DNA of 64,000 nucleotides, from contig JACRLZ010000007.1 in assembly GCA_016235125.1 (NCBI GenBank), positions 248,001 through 312,000 of the forward strand, given 5' to 3'. A program made the translations under genes and the position numbers. The stretch comes from Sphingobacteriales bacterium. GTDB lineage: Bacteria > Bacteroidota > Bacteroidia > Chitinophagales > Chitinophagaceae. Every line of letters begins with the position of its first letter. The stretch's first letter is position 1. Shown here piece after piece: positions 1 through 8,058 of the stretch. Below the pieces are notes generated by a model. It was not told where the DNA came from and ran no database searches. It saw nothing but the letters and a program-made list of their open reading frames with translations.

Positions 1-35
1 GGTGGGTCCCACTTACGAAAATTTGAAATGCACCC
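1..35. repeat. Dispersed repeat, family I (ATTTGAAATGCACCC)
   Basis: Contains the palindrome GTGGGTCCCAC and the word ATTTGAAATGCACCC. A related copy lies at about 47991-48024, where GGGACACTAC precedes ATATTTGAAATGCACCCC. It sits just downstream of the REC-only regulator. The window begins here, so its outer edge is unknown. Confidence 0.55.
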
Positions 36-60
36 AAACTACCGGGTTTTTTCAGAGGGG

Positions 61-489
61 TTAATTGTTGGGGGTCTTTATTTGTTTTTTTACTTCTTCG
101 CAGATAAATATTTCGCCGTTATAAACCCGGATAATTCCGTAAAATATTTCTTCGAGGGCGGAGGTTTTGGTAAGATAGCCCTTGGCTCCGAGGGCTATCA
201 TTTTATCGGCATATTTCGGCAGGTTATTTACGGAAAGCCCGATTATTTTAACATCCGGAACTTTTTCAAGCACTTTTTGAGTGACCATAAATCCGTTGAG
301 GGGAGACATGTTGATATCTACGAGCATTATATCCGGATGCAGTCTTTCTGCTTCATTAATGGCCGAATCCCCGTTTTCACAATCAGCAATGATCTTGAAA
401 AGGGGATTGTTTTCAAGCAGCGCTTTCCATGATTTGCGGACCGCCTTATGATCGTCAACAAGGATGATCCGGATAGGGGTGTTGAGCAT
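61..489 (-). CDS. REC-only response regulator
   Basis: A 142-residue CheY-like receiver that would be phosphorylated by a partner histidine kinase. The acidic pair is D12-D13 (ILVDDHK), the phospho-acceptor is D58 (VDINMSP) and the conserved lysine is K108 (GYLTK). The protein stops shortly after the receiver, so the LuxR-type helix-turn-helix usual for this subfamily is absent. No remnant of one is visible in the 60 bases downstream. It is clearly a paralog of the full-length regulator at 59983-60618, with which it shares the VDDHK and NM-P-NGF blocks. The start is the ATG at 489; the ORF could be extended to a TTG at 510. It is divergent from the esterase. It may act as a phosphate sink or protein-interaction regulator, which is inference. 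Confidence 0.85.
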   Translation of the reverse strand: MLNTPIRIILVDDHKAVRKSWKALLENNPLFKIIADCENGDSAINEAERLHPDIMLVDINMSPLNGFMVTQKVLEKVPDVKIIGLSVNNLPKYADKMIALGAKGYLTKTSALEEIFYGIIRVYNGEIFICEEVKKQIKTPNN

Positions 490-510
490 TAGTGTGTGTT
501 TTTTTTTCAA

Positions 511-849
511 TATGTCGGATTCCTCTTAGCCTGTTTCCAAATGGCCCATGTAATACCAGAAAGACTATACTCCGTCCCTTAGAAAAAATCTTTTGATATT
601 CTCATTTTCTTTGATCTCCGGAGGGATGTTTCCGATGGATGGATAAGGGGGTAAGAGCTATAAATAGTAAAAATACGGAAAATCTAAAGTAATATTACCA
701 TATGAAACCACCAAGAGTTTTTACTAATTATTTATTAACAGGTGTTAGCTGAGATTGCAGGGGGCGAAAGTGGCCGGCTGACCGCTTGATGATTTCCATC
801 TATATTCGCAAAAATTTTAAAGCCTTTATTATTTATAAGAATACAGGAT
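511..849. other. Intergenic region between divergent genes
   Basis: AT-rich stretch between the divergent REC protein and the esterase. It should hold both promoters, but no box is good enough to call. No RNA gene or strong hairpin is seen. Confidence 0.4.
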
Positions 850-1581
850 ATGAATAAAGAATTAACGTCGTGGTATAGCCCTTCCCTGAATAAGGAAATG
901 CCTATCGCTGCGTATGGGGATTATGGATTTGCACTCTTACTGGTTCCCACGGCTGCCGCAGATTATCTCGAATACGAAAGGTTTCAATTGATGAAACACC
1001 TGGAGCCATTCATTAATGCAGGACAGGTAAAAGTTTTTTCTATAGATAGTATTAATAATGAAAGCTGGCTTAATAATAATATAGAACCCTGGATGAAATC
1101 CGTACGCCACCAGCAGTGGAATAACTATGTTTTTGAGGAGGTTGTTCCGTTTATAAGAAATAATACCAGCGCCGAGACCCCTGTCATCACCTGTGGGGCG
1201 TCTTTCGGAGCATTGCACAGCATGAACCTTTTTTTAAAGCGGCCCGATATCATTAACGGTGTTATTGCCATGAGCGGGGTGTATGATCTTACTGAGTATA
1301 CCAAAGGTCATTACGATGACCATGTATATTTTAACAGCCCCATACATTATATTCCAAACCTCTCCGATCATTCCATCCTGGAGCAGATAAGGCGCAGTAA
1401 AAATATTCACATCGTAACGGGAAGTGGTTCGTATGAAGACCCGGGTGCCAGCGGACGTTTTGCCAAAGTACTTTACGATAAGGGCATCTGGTACGAACTG
1501 GATGTATGGGGAGAGGAATGGCCGCATGACTGGGATACATGGCGGGCTATGTTGCCTCATTACCTTGGAACCAAATTTTGA
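850..1581 (+). CDS. Putative esterase, alpha/beta hydrolase fold
   Basis: A 243-residue protein resembling the esterase D / putative esterase family (PF00756). The nucleophile elbow is GASFGA with Ser at about 118. A late histidine lies in WPHDW near residue 226, and an acidic residue would complete the triad. There is no signal peptide, so it is probably cytoplasmic. The ATG at 850 follows a short AT-rich leader without a Shine-Dalgarno sequence. The substrate cannot be told from sequence. It stands alone between a divergent regulator and the convergent aat gene. Confidence 0.75.
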   Translation: MNKELTSWYSPSLNKEMPIAAYGDYGFALLLVPTAAADYLEYERFQLMKHLEPFINAGQVKVFSIDSINNESWLNNNIEPWMKSVRHQQWNNYVFEEVVPFIRNNTSAETPVITCGASFGALHSMNLFLKRPDIINGVIAMSGVYDLTEYTKGHYDDHVYFNSPIHYIPNLSDHSILEQIRRSKNIHIVTGSGSYEDPGASGRFAKVLYDKGIWYELDVWGEEWPHDWDTWRAMLPHYLGTKF

Positions 1582-1616
1582 ACCCCCAACTAATCGCTAA
1601 TAGTTGATGATTTCCT

Positions 1617-1655
1617 TCGCCCCTTACCGAAGGCATCCCTACGGGAAAAGGGGAG
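1617..1655. repeat. Palindromic repeat overlapping the 3' end of aat
   Basis: Imperfect palindrome with CCCCTT and AAGGGG arms around CCGAAGG and ATCCCTACGGG. It lies between convergent genes and supplies the last codons of aat (the SPLFP tail) and its TAG stop. It may also act as a 3'-end hairpin for both genes. Confidence 0.55.
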
Positions 1656-2307
1656 AGTAGGCGGATAACAATGTCTGAAGGAGTTGGATGAAATCTTTAC
1701 GTTCAATCATCCGGGCGCCAAAACTTTCAAGATATTCCGTATAAACCTGGCAGTCTATCATGCGGACAGCATCATCCTTAAGAAACTGAACATACTTTAC
1801 AAAAGCATACCGGGAAGCATTGCTCAGTTTGCTGAACATACTCTCGCCGAAAAAAACTTTTCCCAACCTGAGGCCATATAAGCCGCCAACCAGGGTTCCC
1901 TCTTTCCACACTTCGGCGCTGTGGGCATATCCCAGCTCATGCATTTTACAATAAGCTTTTTCCACTTCATCAGTTATCCATGTTCCCTGCTGCCCGGGCC
2001 GTTTTGTTTCTTTACAATGATGAATGACGTCTTTGAATGCTTTATTGATGGTAAATTCATACTCATTTCTTTTCAGTAATGTTTTTATTGATTTGTTGAT
2101 CTTTATTTCTTCCGGAAATAAAACAAATCTCGGGTCGGGGCACCACCATAGAATTGTATTTCCCTCGTACCAGGGAAAGATGCCATTGCGATAGGCCAGT
2201 AATAATCTTTCCGGAGAAAGGTCTCCGCCCATTGCCAGCAATCCATCGGGCTCTGCCAGATGAACAGGAGGGAATGCAAGTTCTTTGTCAAGTGCAAAAA
2301 GAGGCAT
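1639..2307 (-). CDS. aat: Leucyl/phenylalanyl-tRNA--protein transferase
   Basis: Transfers Leu or Phe from aminoacyl-tRNA to N-terminal Lys or Arg of proteins, creating N-degrons in the cytoplasm. The 222-residue length is normal. Family blocks are present in order: FPWYEG near residue 45, WWCPDPR, GTWI, GLYGLRLGKVFFGESMFS and the DCQVYTEYLESFGA block near the C terminus. The gene follows clpS by about 26 bases on the same strand. Since ClpS delivers such substrates to ClpAP, the two form a compact N-end-rule unit. The last residues (SPLFP) come from a palindromic repeat, so the native C terminus may have been replaced. Confidence 0.95.
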   Translation of the reverse strand: MPLFALDKELAFPPVHLAEPDGLLAMGGDLSPERLLLAYRNGIFPWYEGNTILWWCPDPRFVLFPEEIKINKSIKTLLKRNEYEFTINKAFKDVIHHCKETKRPGQQGTWITDEVEKAYCKMHELGYAHSAEVWKEGTLVGGLYGLRLGKVFFGESMFSKLSNASRYAFVKYVQFLKDDAVRMIDCQVYTEYLESFGARMIERKDFIQLLQTLLSAYSPLFP

Positions 2308-2333
2308 TATCGTTCATTGAAAAAAGGGGTGAA

Positions 2334-2636
2334 TTATTTTGCCATTTCTTCTACTGTAGCATTAATACCTCTTTCAGTAATGGCATCACATTTAGGTTTC
2401 AGTTCGTCATAAGTGCCATGCTTCACGGCATATTTCCCCCGGAAATGAATGATGTAGGCGCATTGTTCAGCCTGTTCGTAGTTATGGCCGCAAATCTCCA
2501 TCAGTGTTTCGATCACCCATTCAAAAGTATTTACATCATCATTCCATACAATGAGATGACAGGGCTCTTCATTAAGGGTCAGCAATTCGCTGTCTTCAAG
2601 GCTTTCCGTTTTTATGGCGGGGTTTACATTCTTCAT
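2334..2636 (-). CDS. clpS: ATP-dependent Clp protease adaptor ClpS
   Basis: A 100-residue adaptor that binds N-degrons and hands them to ClpA or ClpC. The ClpS core is clear: the WNDDVNTFEWVI block near residue 33, then the helix with CGHNYEQAEQCA and a following HFRGKYAVKHG segment. The ATG at 2636 is preferred. An upstream TTG at 2645 lies inside a promoter-like box (TAGTTTTG, minus strand), so the mRNA probably has a very short leader. It is the first gene of the clpS-aat pair. Confidence 0.93.
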   Translation of the reverse strand: MKNVNPAIKTESLEDSELLTLNEEPCHLIVWNDDVNTFEWVIETLMEICGHNYEQAEQCAYIIHFRGKYAVKHGTYDELKPKCDAITERGINATVEEMAK

Positions 2637-2642
2637 CTTTTG

Positions 2643-2650
2643 CAAAACTA
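2643..2650 (-). promoter_or_regulatory. Promoter -7 box of clpS-aat
   Basis: TAGTTTTG on the minus strand matches the Bacteroidota TAnnTTTG consensus. It ends six bases before the clpS ATG. No TTG is seen at the expected upstream spacing, so the call is moderate. Confidence 0.5.
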
Positions 2651-2717
2651 AAAAATTATTGATTGATACGGGTTATATTGACAGTTCATTCCCGTATTTT
2701 TAAGCCAAATCACTTTT

Positions 2718-3098
2718 ATGGAAAGAGTTACAGGTCTTGGCGGGCCATTTATTAAAGCCAACGATCCCAAGGCATTGGCCGTGTGGTATGAAAAGCATCT
2801 TGGGATTTCTTTTAACGGCTCAACTTATACGGTTTGGCAGTTCAGCAATCCGGATGGCGGCCCGAGAGTTGGCTATAATGTATTTTCATTCTTCAAGAAT
2901 GATTCCGGCTATTTTGCACCAAGTGAAAAGCAGGTGATGGTGAATTTTATCGTAAAAGATCTTTTTACTTTATTAGAAATATTAAAAGAAGAAGGGGTAA
3001 CAGTTGTTGGAGAACCTATGGATGAGGAATATGGAAAGTTTGGCTGGATAATGGATCCTGAAGGAAACAAGATTGAGTTGTGGGAGCCGCCCGAATAA
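2718..3098 (+). CDS. VOC-superfamily (glyoxalase-like) protein
   Basis: A 126-residue single-domain vicinal-oxygen-chelate protein. It opens with GGPFIKANDPKALAVWYEKH and closes with WIMDPEGNKIELWEPP, the usual first and last strands of the fold, with a metal-ligand glutamate in IELWE. The family includes glyoxalase, dioxygenases and fosfomycin-resistance enzymes, and the substrate is not predictable here. It is divergent from clpS. A second VOC protein lies at 18409-18768. Confidence 0.85.
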   Translation: MERVTGLGGPFIKANDPKALAVWYEKHLGISFNGSTYTVWQFSNPDGGPRVGYNVFSFFKNDSGYFAPSEKQVMVNFIVKDLFTLLEILKEEGVTVVGEPMDEEYGKFGWIMDPEGNKIELWEPPE

Positions 3099-3108
3099 TT
3101 AAAAAAAA

Positions 3109-3139
3109 TTGGCTGCAAAACCTCGCAACCTTATCTTTG
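3109..3139 (+). promoter_or_regulatory. Promoter of tRNA-Val(TAC)
   Basis: TTGG at 3109-3112, exactly 19 bases, then TATCTTTG at 3132-3139. This is a full match to the Bacteroidota TTG-N19-TAnnTTTG promoter. The tRNA begins 16 bases after the -7 box. Confidence 0.8.
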
Positions 3140-3155
3140 CCGTCCCAAATTTAAA

Positions 3156-3233
3156 GGGAGTTTAGCTCAGTTGGTTCAGAGCATCTGCCTTACAAGCAGA
3201 GGGTCGGCGGTTCGAGCCCGTCAACTCCCACCA
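3156..3233 (+). tRNA. tRNA-Val (anticodon TAC), CCA encoded
   Basis: Cloverleaf with acceptor GGGAGTT / AACTCCC, D-arm GCTC/GAGC, anticodon loop CTTACAA (anticodon TAC, reads GTA), T-loop TTCGAGC, discriminator A at 3230 and an encoded CCA at 3231-3233. It has its own promoter and is followed at once by a small terminator. Confidence 0.97.
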
Positions 3234-3234
3234 A

Positions 3235-3257
3235 GTCCCGTTTCATGCGGGATTTTT
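3235..3257 (+). terminator. Rho-independent terminator after tRNA-Val
   Basis: Five-base-pair stem TCCCG / CGGGA followed by TTTTT. An in-frame ATG at 3245 lies inside this hairpin, which argues that tag starts later. Confidence 0.6.
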
Positions 3258-3262
3258 CATTT

Positions 3263-3817
3263 ATGGCAACTACTTACTGCGAATTTGTTTTGAATGCCGG
3301 AAAAGAAACTGTTCATCGCCATTACCATGATAATGAATATGGGTTTCCTATTGATGATGACAATTTATTGTTCGCAAGATTAGTGCTTGAAATAAACCAG
3401 GCAGGTCTTAGTTGGGAAACAATTTTAAAGAAGAAAGATAATTTCTTCAGGGCTTTTGATGATTTTAACCTGGATAAAGTTTCCCGCTATACAGAAAAGA
3501 AAAAGAACAGGCTTTTGCAGGATGCAGGCATTATACGCAACAGGCTTAAGATTGAAGCTGCAATTCACAATGCAAAATGTATAAGGATAATTCAAAAGGA
3601 AACAGGATCATTTAAAAAATGGCTTGATGGACATCATCCGAAAACAAAAGACGAGTGGGTGAAACTCTTTAAACAAACTTTCAGGTTTACAGGCGGTGAA
3701 ATAGTTAATGAGTTTCTGATGAGTACTGGTTATCTGCCCGGCGCACATGCAACAACTTGCCCTGTTTATAAAAAAGTAATGAAGAAAAAACCAAAATGGG
3801 CTAATGGGAAGTTGTAA
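3263..3817 (+). CDS. tag: DNA-3-methyladenine glycosylase I
   Basis: A 184-residue base-excision repair enzyme that removes 3-methyladenine from alkylated DNA. Family features: early YHDNEYGFP block, LVLEINQAGLSWETIL helix-hairpin region, AGIIRNRLKI, and the late block with GYLPGAH and CPVYKK. The early Cys, His17 and the late His and Cys fit the structural zinc site of Tag proteins. The ATG at 3263 is preferred to 3245, because the latter lies within the tRNA terminator. Confidence 0.93.
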   Translation: MATTYCEFVLNAGKETVHRHYHDNEYGFPIDDDNLLFARLVLEINQAGLSWETILKKKDNFFRAFDDFNLDKVSRYTEKKKNRLLQDAGIIRNRLKIEAAIHNAKCIRIIQKETGSFKKWLDGHHPKTKDEWVKLFKQTFRFTGGEIVNEFLMSTGYLPGAHATTCPVYKKVMKKKPKWANGKL

Positions 3818-3840
3818 GTTGTGAGCAGTGAGTGGTAAGA
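3815..3840. repeat. Degenerate copy of family B repeat
   Basis: Words of the type GTTGTAAGTTGTGAGCAG and TGAGTGGTAAG. Read on the other strand these resemble the CTCACGACTCACGACTC repeats found in murB and the PPTase gene. It begins at the tag stop codon. Confidence 0.4.
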
Positions 3841-3859
3841 AAAGGAACCACTTATGGTT

Positions 3860-4150
3860 TTAATTGGGCTGAACCGCCGGCAAACGATAATGTTGCCCAT
3901 CCAGTACAAACAATTCATCAATTTCAAAATTCCAGAATTTGAATAGCGGGGATTTTTTAAGCAGCTTTTCCACATCTTTTTTGTTTTCCGCATTCAAAGT
4001 TATCCATGTTCTTTGTGTTTCCATGCTCACCGCATAATGGTCAATCGTTCCTTTATTGATAAGATAGTTGATGTAGGTACGGTGCGGAGGCACCAGTTCC
4101 TTAAATTCATCGCTCATTTCAAATTGTATAGTCACCTGGTATTTCTGCAT
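3860..4150 (-). CDS. Hypothetical protein, YCII / muconolactone-isomerase-like
   Basis: A 96-residue cytoplasmic protein with the look of a ferredoxin-like alpha/beta barrel: an opening MQKYQVTIQF strand, TYINYLINKGTIDHYAVS, RTWITLNA and a closing FWNFEIDEL strand. Muconolactone-isomerase-like and YCII-related proteins have this plan, but no catalytic residue is certain. The ATG at 4150 is chosen; the reading frame extends further upstream without support. It is divergent from the WD40-caspase gene. Confidence 0.6.
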   Translation of the reverse strand: MQKYQVTIQFEMSDEFKELVPPHRTYINYLINKGTIDHYAVSMETQRTWITLNAENKKDVEKLLKKSPLFKFWNFEIDELFVLDGQHYRLPAVQPN

Positions 4151-4283
4151 ACAAATAAAAGACAATTCAAAATCAGGAAAGTTGCACCGGTGATAAAAGA
4201 ATATCAGCAAAGCATCATCAGGAAGCGGATAAATCGGTAACTTGAACAGCAGAATTCAGGGTATCAACAGTTGTCATTATTTT

Positions 4284-7200
4284 ATGCAGTCCAACGGGCT
4301 CCGATATTTTATTATTTTTTTACTGTTGTTTATTTATACAACAGCGCTGGCACAAACACCCAGGCTGGTTTTGCCAATCGGGCATACCAAAAAAGTAAAC
4401 TTTGCAATATTCAGCCAGGACGGAAAAAGGCTGGTTACCGTTTCAGATGATAAGACCGCCAAGATATGGGATGTTGCCACAGGTTCCATTATGGCCGATC
4501 TGAAAGGACATAAGGATAATATCACTTCGGCCCAATTCAGTCCCGATGGAAAGAAAATAGTCACTTCGTCCGATGATAGTACTGCCAAAATATGGAATGC
4601 TGTTTCTGGCGACTTGTTATTTGATATAAAAGGTCATACCGGCTATGTTACCTCAGCACAGTTTAGTCCCGATGGTACCAGGATCGTTACTTCTTCATTT
4701 GATAGCACGGCCAGGATATGGGATGTGAGTACAGGAAAATTACTGCTTCGGCTTACTGGTCATAAAGATGCTATCATCACAGCACAGTTCAGTCCTGTTA
4801 CTGATGAAGACCTTGCAGGGGGGGCAAAAATTCTCACTGCTTCCGTTGATAAAACAGCAAGGATATGGGATGCAAAAAACGGGAAAGCTCTATATGAACT
4901 GAAAGGGCACATTAATGAAGTATGGGATGCACAATACAGCAGCGATGGGAAAAAAATAGTATCTGCTTCATTTGATAAAACGGCCATGGTATGGGATGCA
5001 GGAAATGGAAAGCTGCTTGCTACCCTGAAAGGACATAAAGCTCCTTTATGGCAGGCGGGATTCAGCCACGATGGGAAAAAAGTTGTAACCGCTTCAGATG
5101 ATATGACTGCCAAAGTGTGGGATGCATCCACTGGAAAATTACTGTTTGACCTGAGTGGAAATTTAGCTGAGGTAAAAAGAGCACAATTCAGCTACGACGG
5201 AAAATATATTGTTACAGCATCTGCCGATGGCGATGCCAAAGTGTGGGATGCCAGTACGGGAAAATTGCTCAAAAGCCTCCGGGCTCATTTTGATGTTGTC
5301 AACGATGCGCAGTTCAGTCCCGATGGAAAAAGGATCGCTACTGCTTCTTCGGATAAATCAGCCATTATCTGGGAAACCGCCACCGGCAAAGTGCTGAAAG
5401 ATATGCTGGGGCACAGTTCGTTGGTAAAATCTGCTGTTTTTAGTCCTGACGGGAAAAATATTCTTACTGCCAATTACGATCTTACATTTAAAAAATGGGA
5501 TAGCTTTTCAGGCGACCTGCTTGGCTATTGGGGAAGCAACAATGTTATTTTCTCTGCCGAATACAGCCCTGCTAATAAACGGGATTCTATTGGTGGGAAA
5601 AAAATAGTTACGGCTTCGGCAGATTCTACAGCAAAGATCTGGAGTAATGCCACCTGTGATTTATTAGTTACTCTGAAAGGTCACCGCAATTGGGTAATGG
5701 ATGCACAGTTTAATCCTGATGCTTCTAAAGTTGTAACCGCATCATGGGACAAAACGGCCAGGGTATGGGATGCCAATACAGGAAAATTGCTTATGACAAT
5801 TAATCATCCTGCTTTGGTGGAGTGTGCACAGTTTAGTCATGACGGGAAAAAAATAGTGACCGGTTCGTCCGATGGTTTTGCAAGGGTCTGGAATGCACTG
5901 ACCGGGAAACTGATTCTGTCACTTAAATCATACAGTGATGTTGTGTTTTCAGCTCAGTTCAGTCCGGATGATAAAAAAATTGTTGCGGGCACCGGATACA
6001 ATTCGGCTGTTATATGGGATGCTGCTACAGGAAAAATGATATTGTTTTTTAATGAACACAAAGATTGGGTATATGGTGTATGTTTCAGTGCAGATGGAAA
6101 GAAAGTGTTGTCGGCCTCAAAAGATAATACAGCAAAAATATGGGATGCTGTGACGGGAAAAGTGCTGGTCACCTTTACTGGTCATGAAGATGGCATTAAT
6201 TCGGCCCGGTTTAGTCCTGATGAAAAAAAAATTATTACCGCTTCTGAAGATAATACATGCAGAGTATGGAATGCAGAAACCGGCGACCTGCTTTACAGTT
6301 TCCTGAGTGTGGACAAAGGCAATCATCTCATTGTTGATAAGGATAACAGGTATGACGGAAGCCAGGATGCAAGAAAACTGCTTTATTTTATCTGCGAAGG
6401 TGAAATAATAGAATTGAATCAGTTAAAAGATCAGCTTTGGGTGCCCAATCTTGCAGAACGGATCAATAAAGGTGAAACGATCAATGCTAAAACACTTCCG
6501 GAACTCAATGTGTTTCATCTGACTCCTGAAATAGAAGAAATAAATTCAAACGAAGAGGAATATCATTTCAAAATAAAAGTGCAACGGGGCGGGTTAGGAG
6601 AAACAGTTGTGTTTGTAAATGGCATCGAGGCAAAGCGATATAAACCCGAACAACTGAGAAAAGATACTGTCGGCTATGAACTGGTCATCAATAAGAATGA
6701 ATTAAAAGAATTTTTTATTGATGGAATGGAAAACCCCGTTACCGTTAAAACATTTACAGCCGATAATTCAATATCCTCCCGTGGCGCTATAGTGCAGGCG
6801 GATAATACAAAGAAGTCAACTGTTCGGCCCAATTTATATGCAGTAATGATTGGTGTCAGCGATTACAAAGGCAATGAACTGGATCTTAAATATGCGGCCA
6901 AAGATGCGACCGATATTTCCAATGCAATGACCCTATCGGCAAGGAAGCTGCTGAATGCAGATAGCAATCAACATGTTTTTGTTTATAAACTTACCACCGC
7001 AGCCGACCGTTACCAGTTGCCGGAAAAGAAAACGATCAAAGCATTATTTGATTCGATAGGTAAAAAAGCCACAGCCAATGATATACTGATGATCTTTTTT
7101 GCGGGTCACGGAGTGATGACCGGGGTGGCCGACAAAAAGCAATTTTATTTTTTAACTGCCGATGCATCCACTCTATCCACAACCGATGCAGTAAAAGATG

Positions 7201-8042
7201 TGGGCATCAGCACTGATGAACTTTCGGAATGGATGAAACCTCAAAATATTAAAGCGCAGAAACGCATATTGATCTTTGATGCCTGTAACAGCGGCCAGGC
7301 TATAAATGATTTAGTAAAAATGGGAAAAGAGGGCCAGGGCTTTTTGGCTTCAAGATCAGATGATAAAACACAGCAGGTAAAAGCCATCGACAAACTGAAT
7401 GAAAAATCAGGGCTCTTTATTCTGTCTGCTTCTGCAAGCGATCAGAATGCGTATGAAATGGGTAGATACTCACAGGGCTTGCTTACTTATTCTTTATTAA
7501 AAGCCATCAAGCAACAGCCGGACATCCTTGAAGATGGCAAGTATCTTAATATAAGCCGGTGGTTCAATGCGGCAGAAAAAGCCGTAACAGAATTAGCAAA
7601 AGAAAGCGGCAACAGGCAGGAACCACAGATGGTGACCACCACCAATTTTAATATCGGCATGGTGGATGAAGAAGTGATGAAGAATATTGTTTTACCTCAG
7701 GAAAAAGCTTTGTTTACTCATTGTAATTTTCAAAATGCGGATGAAAATATTTCAGCAGATGATCTGGGGCTGAACCTGCTGACCGATCAGCAATTGAATG
7801 ATATTTCACTAAGGGGTGGCAACGCAACCATTGCGTATGTGTCCGGCACAGCTGCACCCGATGCCTGCACGCTGAGCGGAAGATATACGATAAGTGCAGG
7901 CACAGTAAATATTAAAATATTTATTCGCAGCAATAAAGGATTGGAACAGAAATTAGAGTTATCCGGTGCAAAAGATAAAATGGATGAACTGGCAAAGCTG
8001 ATTGCTGCAAAGGTTTCGGAATGGGCAGGTAAGAAAAAATAA
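4284..8042 (+). CDS. Exported WD40-repeat and caspase-domain protein
   Basis: A 1252-residue protein. An N-terminal hydrophobic signal (LRYFIIFLLLFIYTTALAQ) implies export to the periplasm or surface. About 15 WD40 blades follow (residues about 30-690), each ending in forms of DGKKIVTAS..TAKIWD, enough for two propellers. Blades 4 and 10 each carry a short loop insertion. After a beta-rich linker comes a peptidase C14 caspase-like domain (about 845-1090) with catalytic His942 in FFAGHG and Cys1001 in DACNSG. A C-terminal beta domain of about 140 residues is unassigned. The ATG at 4284 is chosen over a TTG at 4242. Only 16 bases separate it from the next caspase gene, so the two are probably co-transcribed. 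The propellers probably bind a partner or substrate (inference). Confidence 0.88.
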   Translation: MQSNGLRYFIIFLLLFIYTTALAQTPRLVLPIGHTKKVNFAIFSQDGKRLVTVSDDKTAKIWDVATGSIMADLKGHKDNITSAQFSPDGKKIVTSSDDSTAKIWNAVSGDLLFDIKGHTGYVTSAQFSPDGTRIVTSSFDSTARIWDVSTGKLLLRLTGHKDAIITAQFSPVTDEDLAGGAKILTASVDKTARIWDAKNGKALYELKGHINEVWDAQYSSDGKKIVSASFDKTAMVWDAGNGKLLATLKGHKAPLWQAGFSHDGKKVVTASDDMTAKVWDASTGKLLFDLSGNLAEVKRAQFSYDGKYIVTASADGDAKVWDASTGKLLKSLRAHFDVVNDAQFSPDGKRIATASSDKSAIIWETATGKVLKDMLGHSSLVKSAVFSPDGKNILTANYDLTFKKWDSFSGDLLGYWGSNNVIFSAEYSPANKRDSIGGKKIVTASADSTAKIWSNATCDLLVTLKGHRNWVMDAQFNPDASKVVTASWDKTARVWDANTGKLLMTINHPALVECAQFSHDGKKIVTGSSDGFARVWNALTGKLILSLKSYSDVVFSAQFSPDDKKIVAGTGYNSAVIWDAATGKMILFFNEHKDWVYGVCFSADGKKVLSASKDNTAKIWDAVTGKVLVTFTGHEDGINSARFSPDEKKIITASEDNTCRVWNAETGDLLYSFLSVDKGNHLIVDKDNRYDGSQDARKLLYFICEGEIIELNQLKDQLWVPNLAERINKGETINAKTLPELNVFHLTPEIEEINSNEEEYHFKIKVQRGGLGETVVFVNGIEAKRYKPEQLRKDTVGYELVINKNELKEFFIDGMENPVTVKTFTADNSISSRGAIVQADNTKKSTVRPNLYAVMIGVSDYKGNELDLKYAAKDATDISNAMTLSARKLLNADSNQHVFVYKLTTAADRYQLPEKKTIKALFDSIGKKATANDILMIFFAGHGVMTGVADKKQFYFLTADASTLSTTDAVKDVGISTDELSEWMKPQNIKAQKRILIFDACNSGQAINDLVKMGKEGQGFLASRSDDKTQQVKAIDKLNEKSGLFILSASASDQNAYEMGRYSQGLLTYSLLKAIKQQPDILEDGKYLNISRWFNAAEKAVTELAKESGNRQEPQMVTTTNFNIGMVDEEVMKNIVLPQEKALFTHCNFQNADENISADDLGLNLLTDQQLNDISLRGGNATIAYVSGTAAPDACTLSGRYTISAGTVNIKIFIRSNKGLEQKLELSGAKDKMDELAKLIAAKVSEWAGKKK

Positions 8043-8058
8043 TTCAATTATTGGAGTT

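Noticed and set aside
4400..6300. Regular repeats of about 126 bases suggesting a CRISPR-like or satellite array
   Set aside because: The period equals one WD40 blade of 42 codons, units are diverged, and there are no spacers. No CRISPR array is seen in the window.
4334..6326. Several antisense frames with repeated FFPSG-type peptides opposite the WD40 gene
   Set aside because: They mirror the WD40 repeats on the other strand, have no starts or spacing of their own and overlap a well-supported gene.
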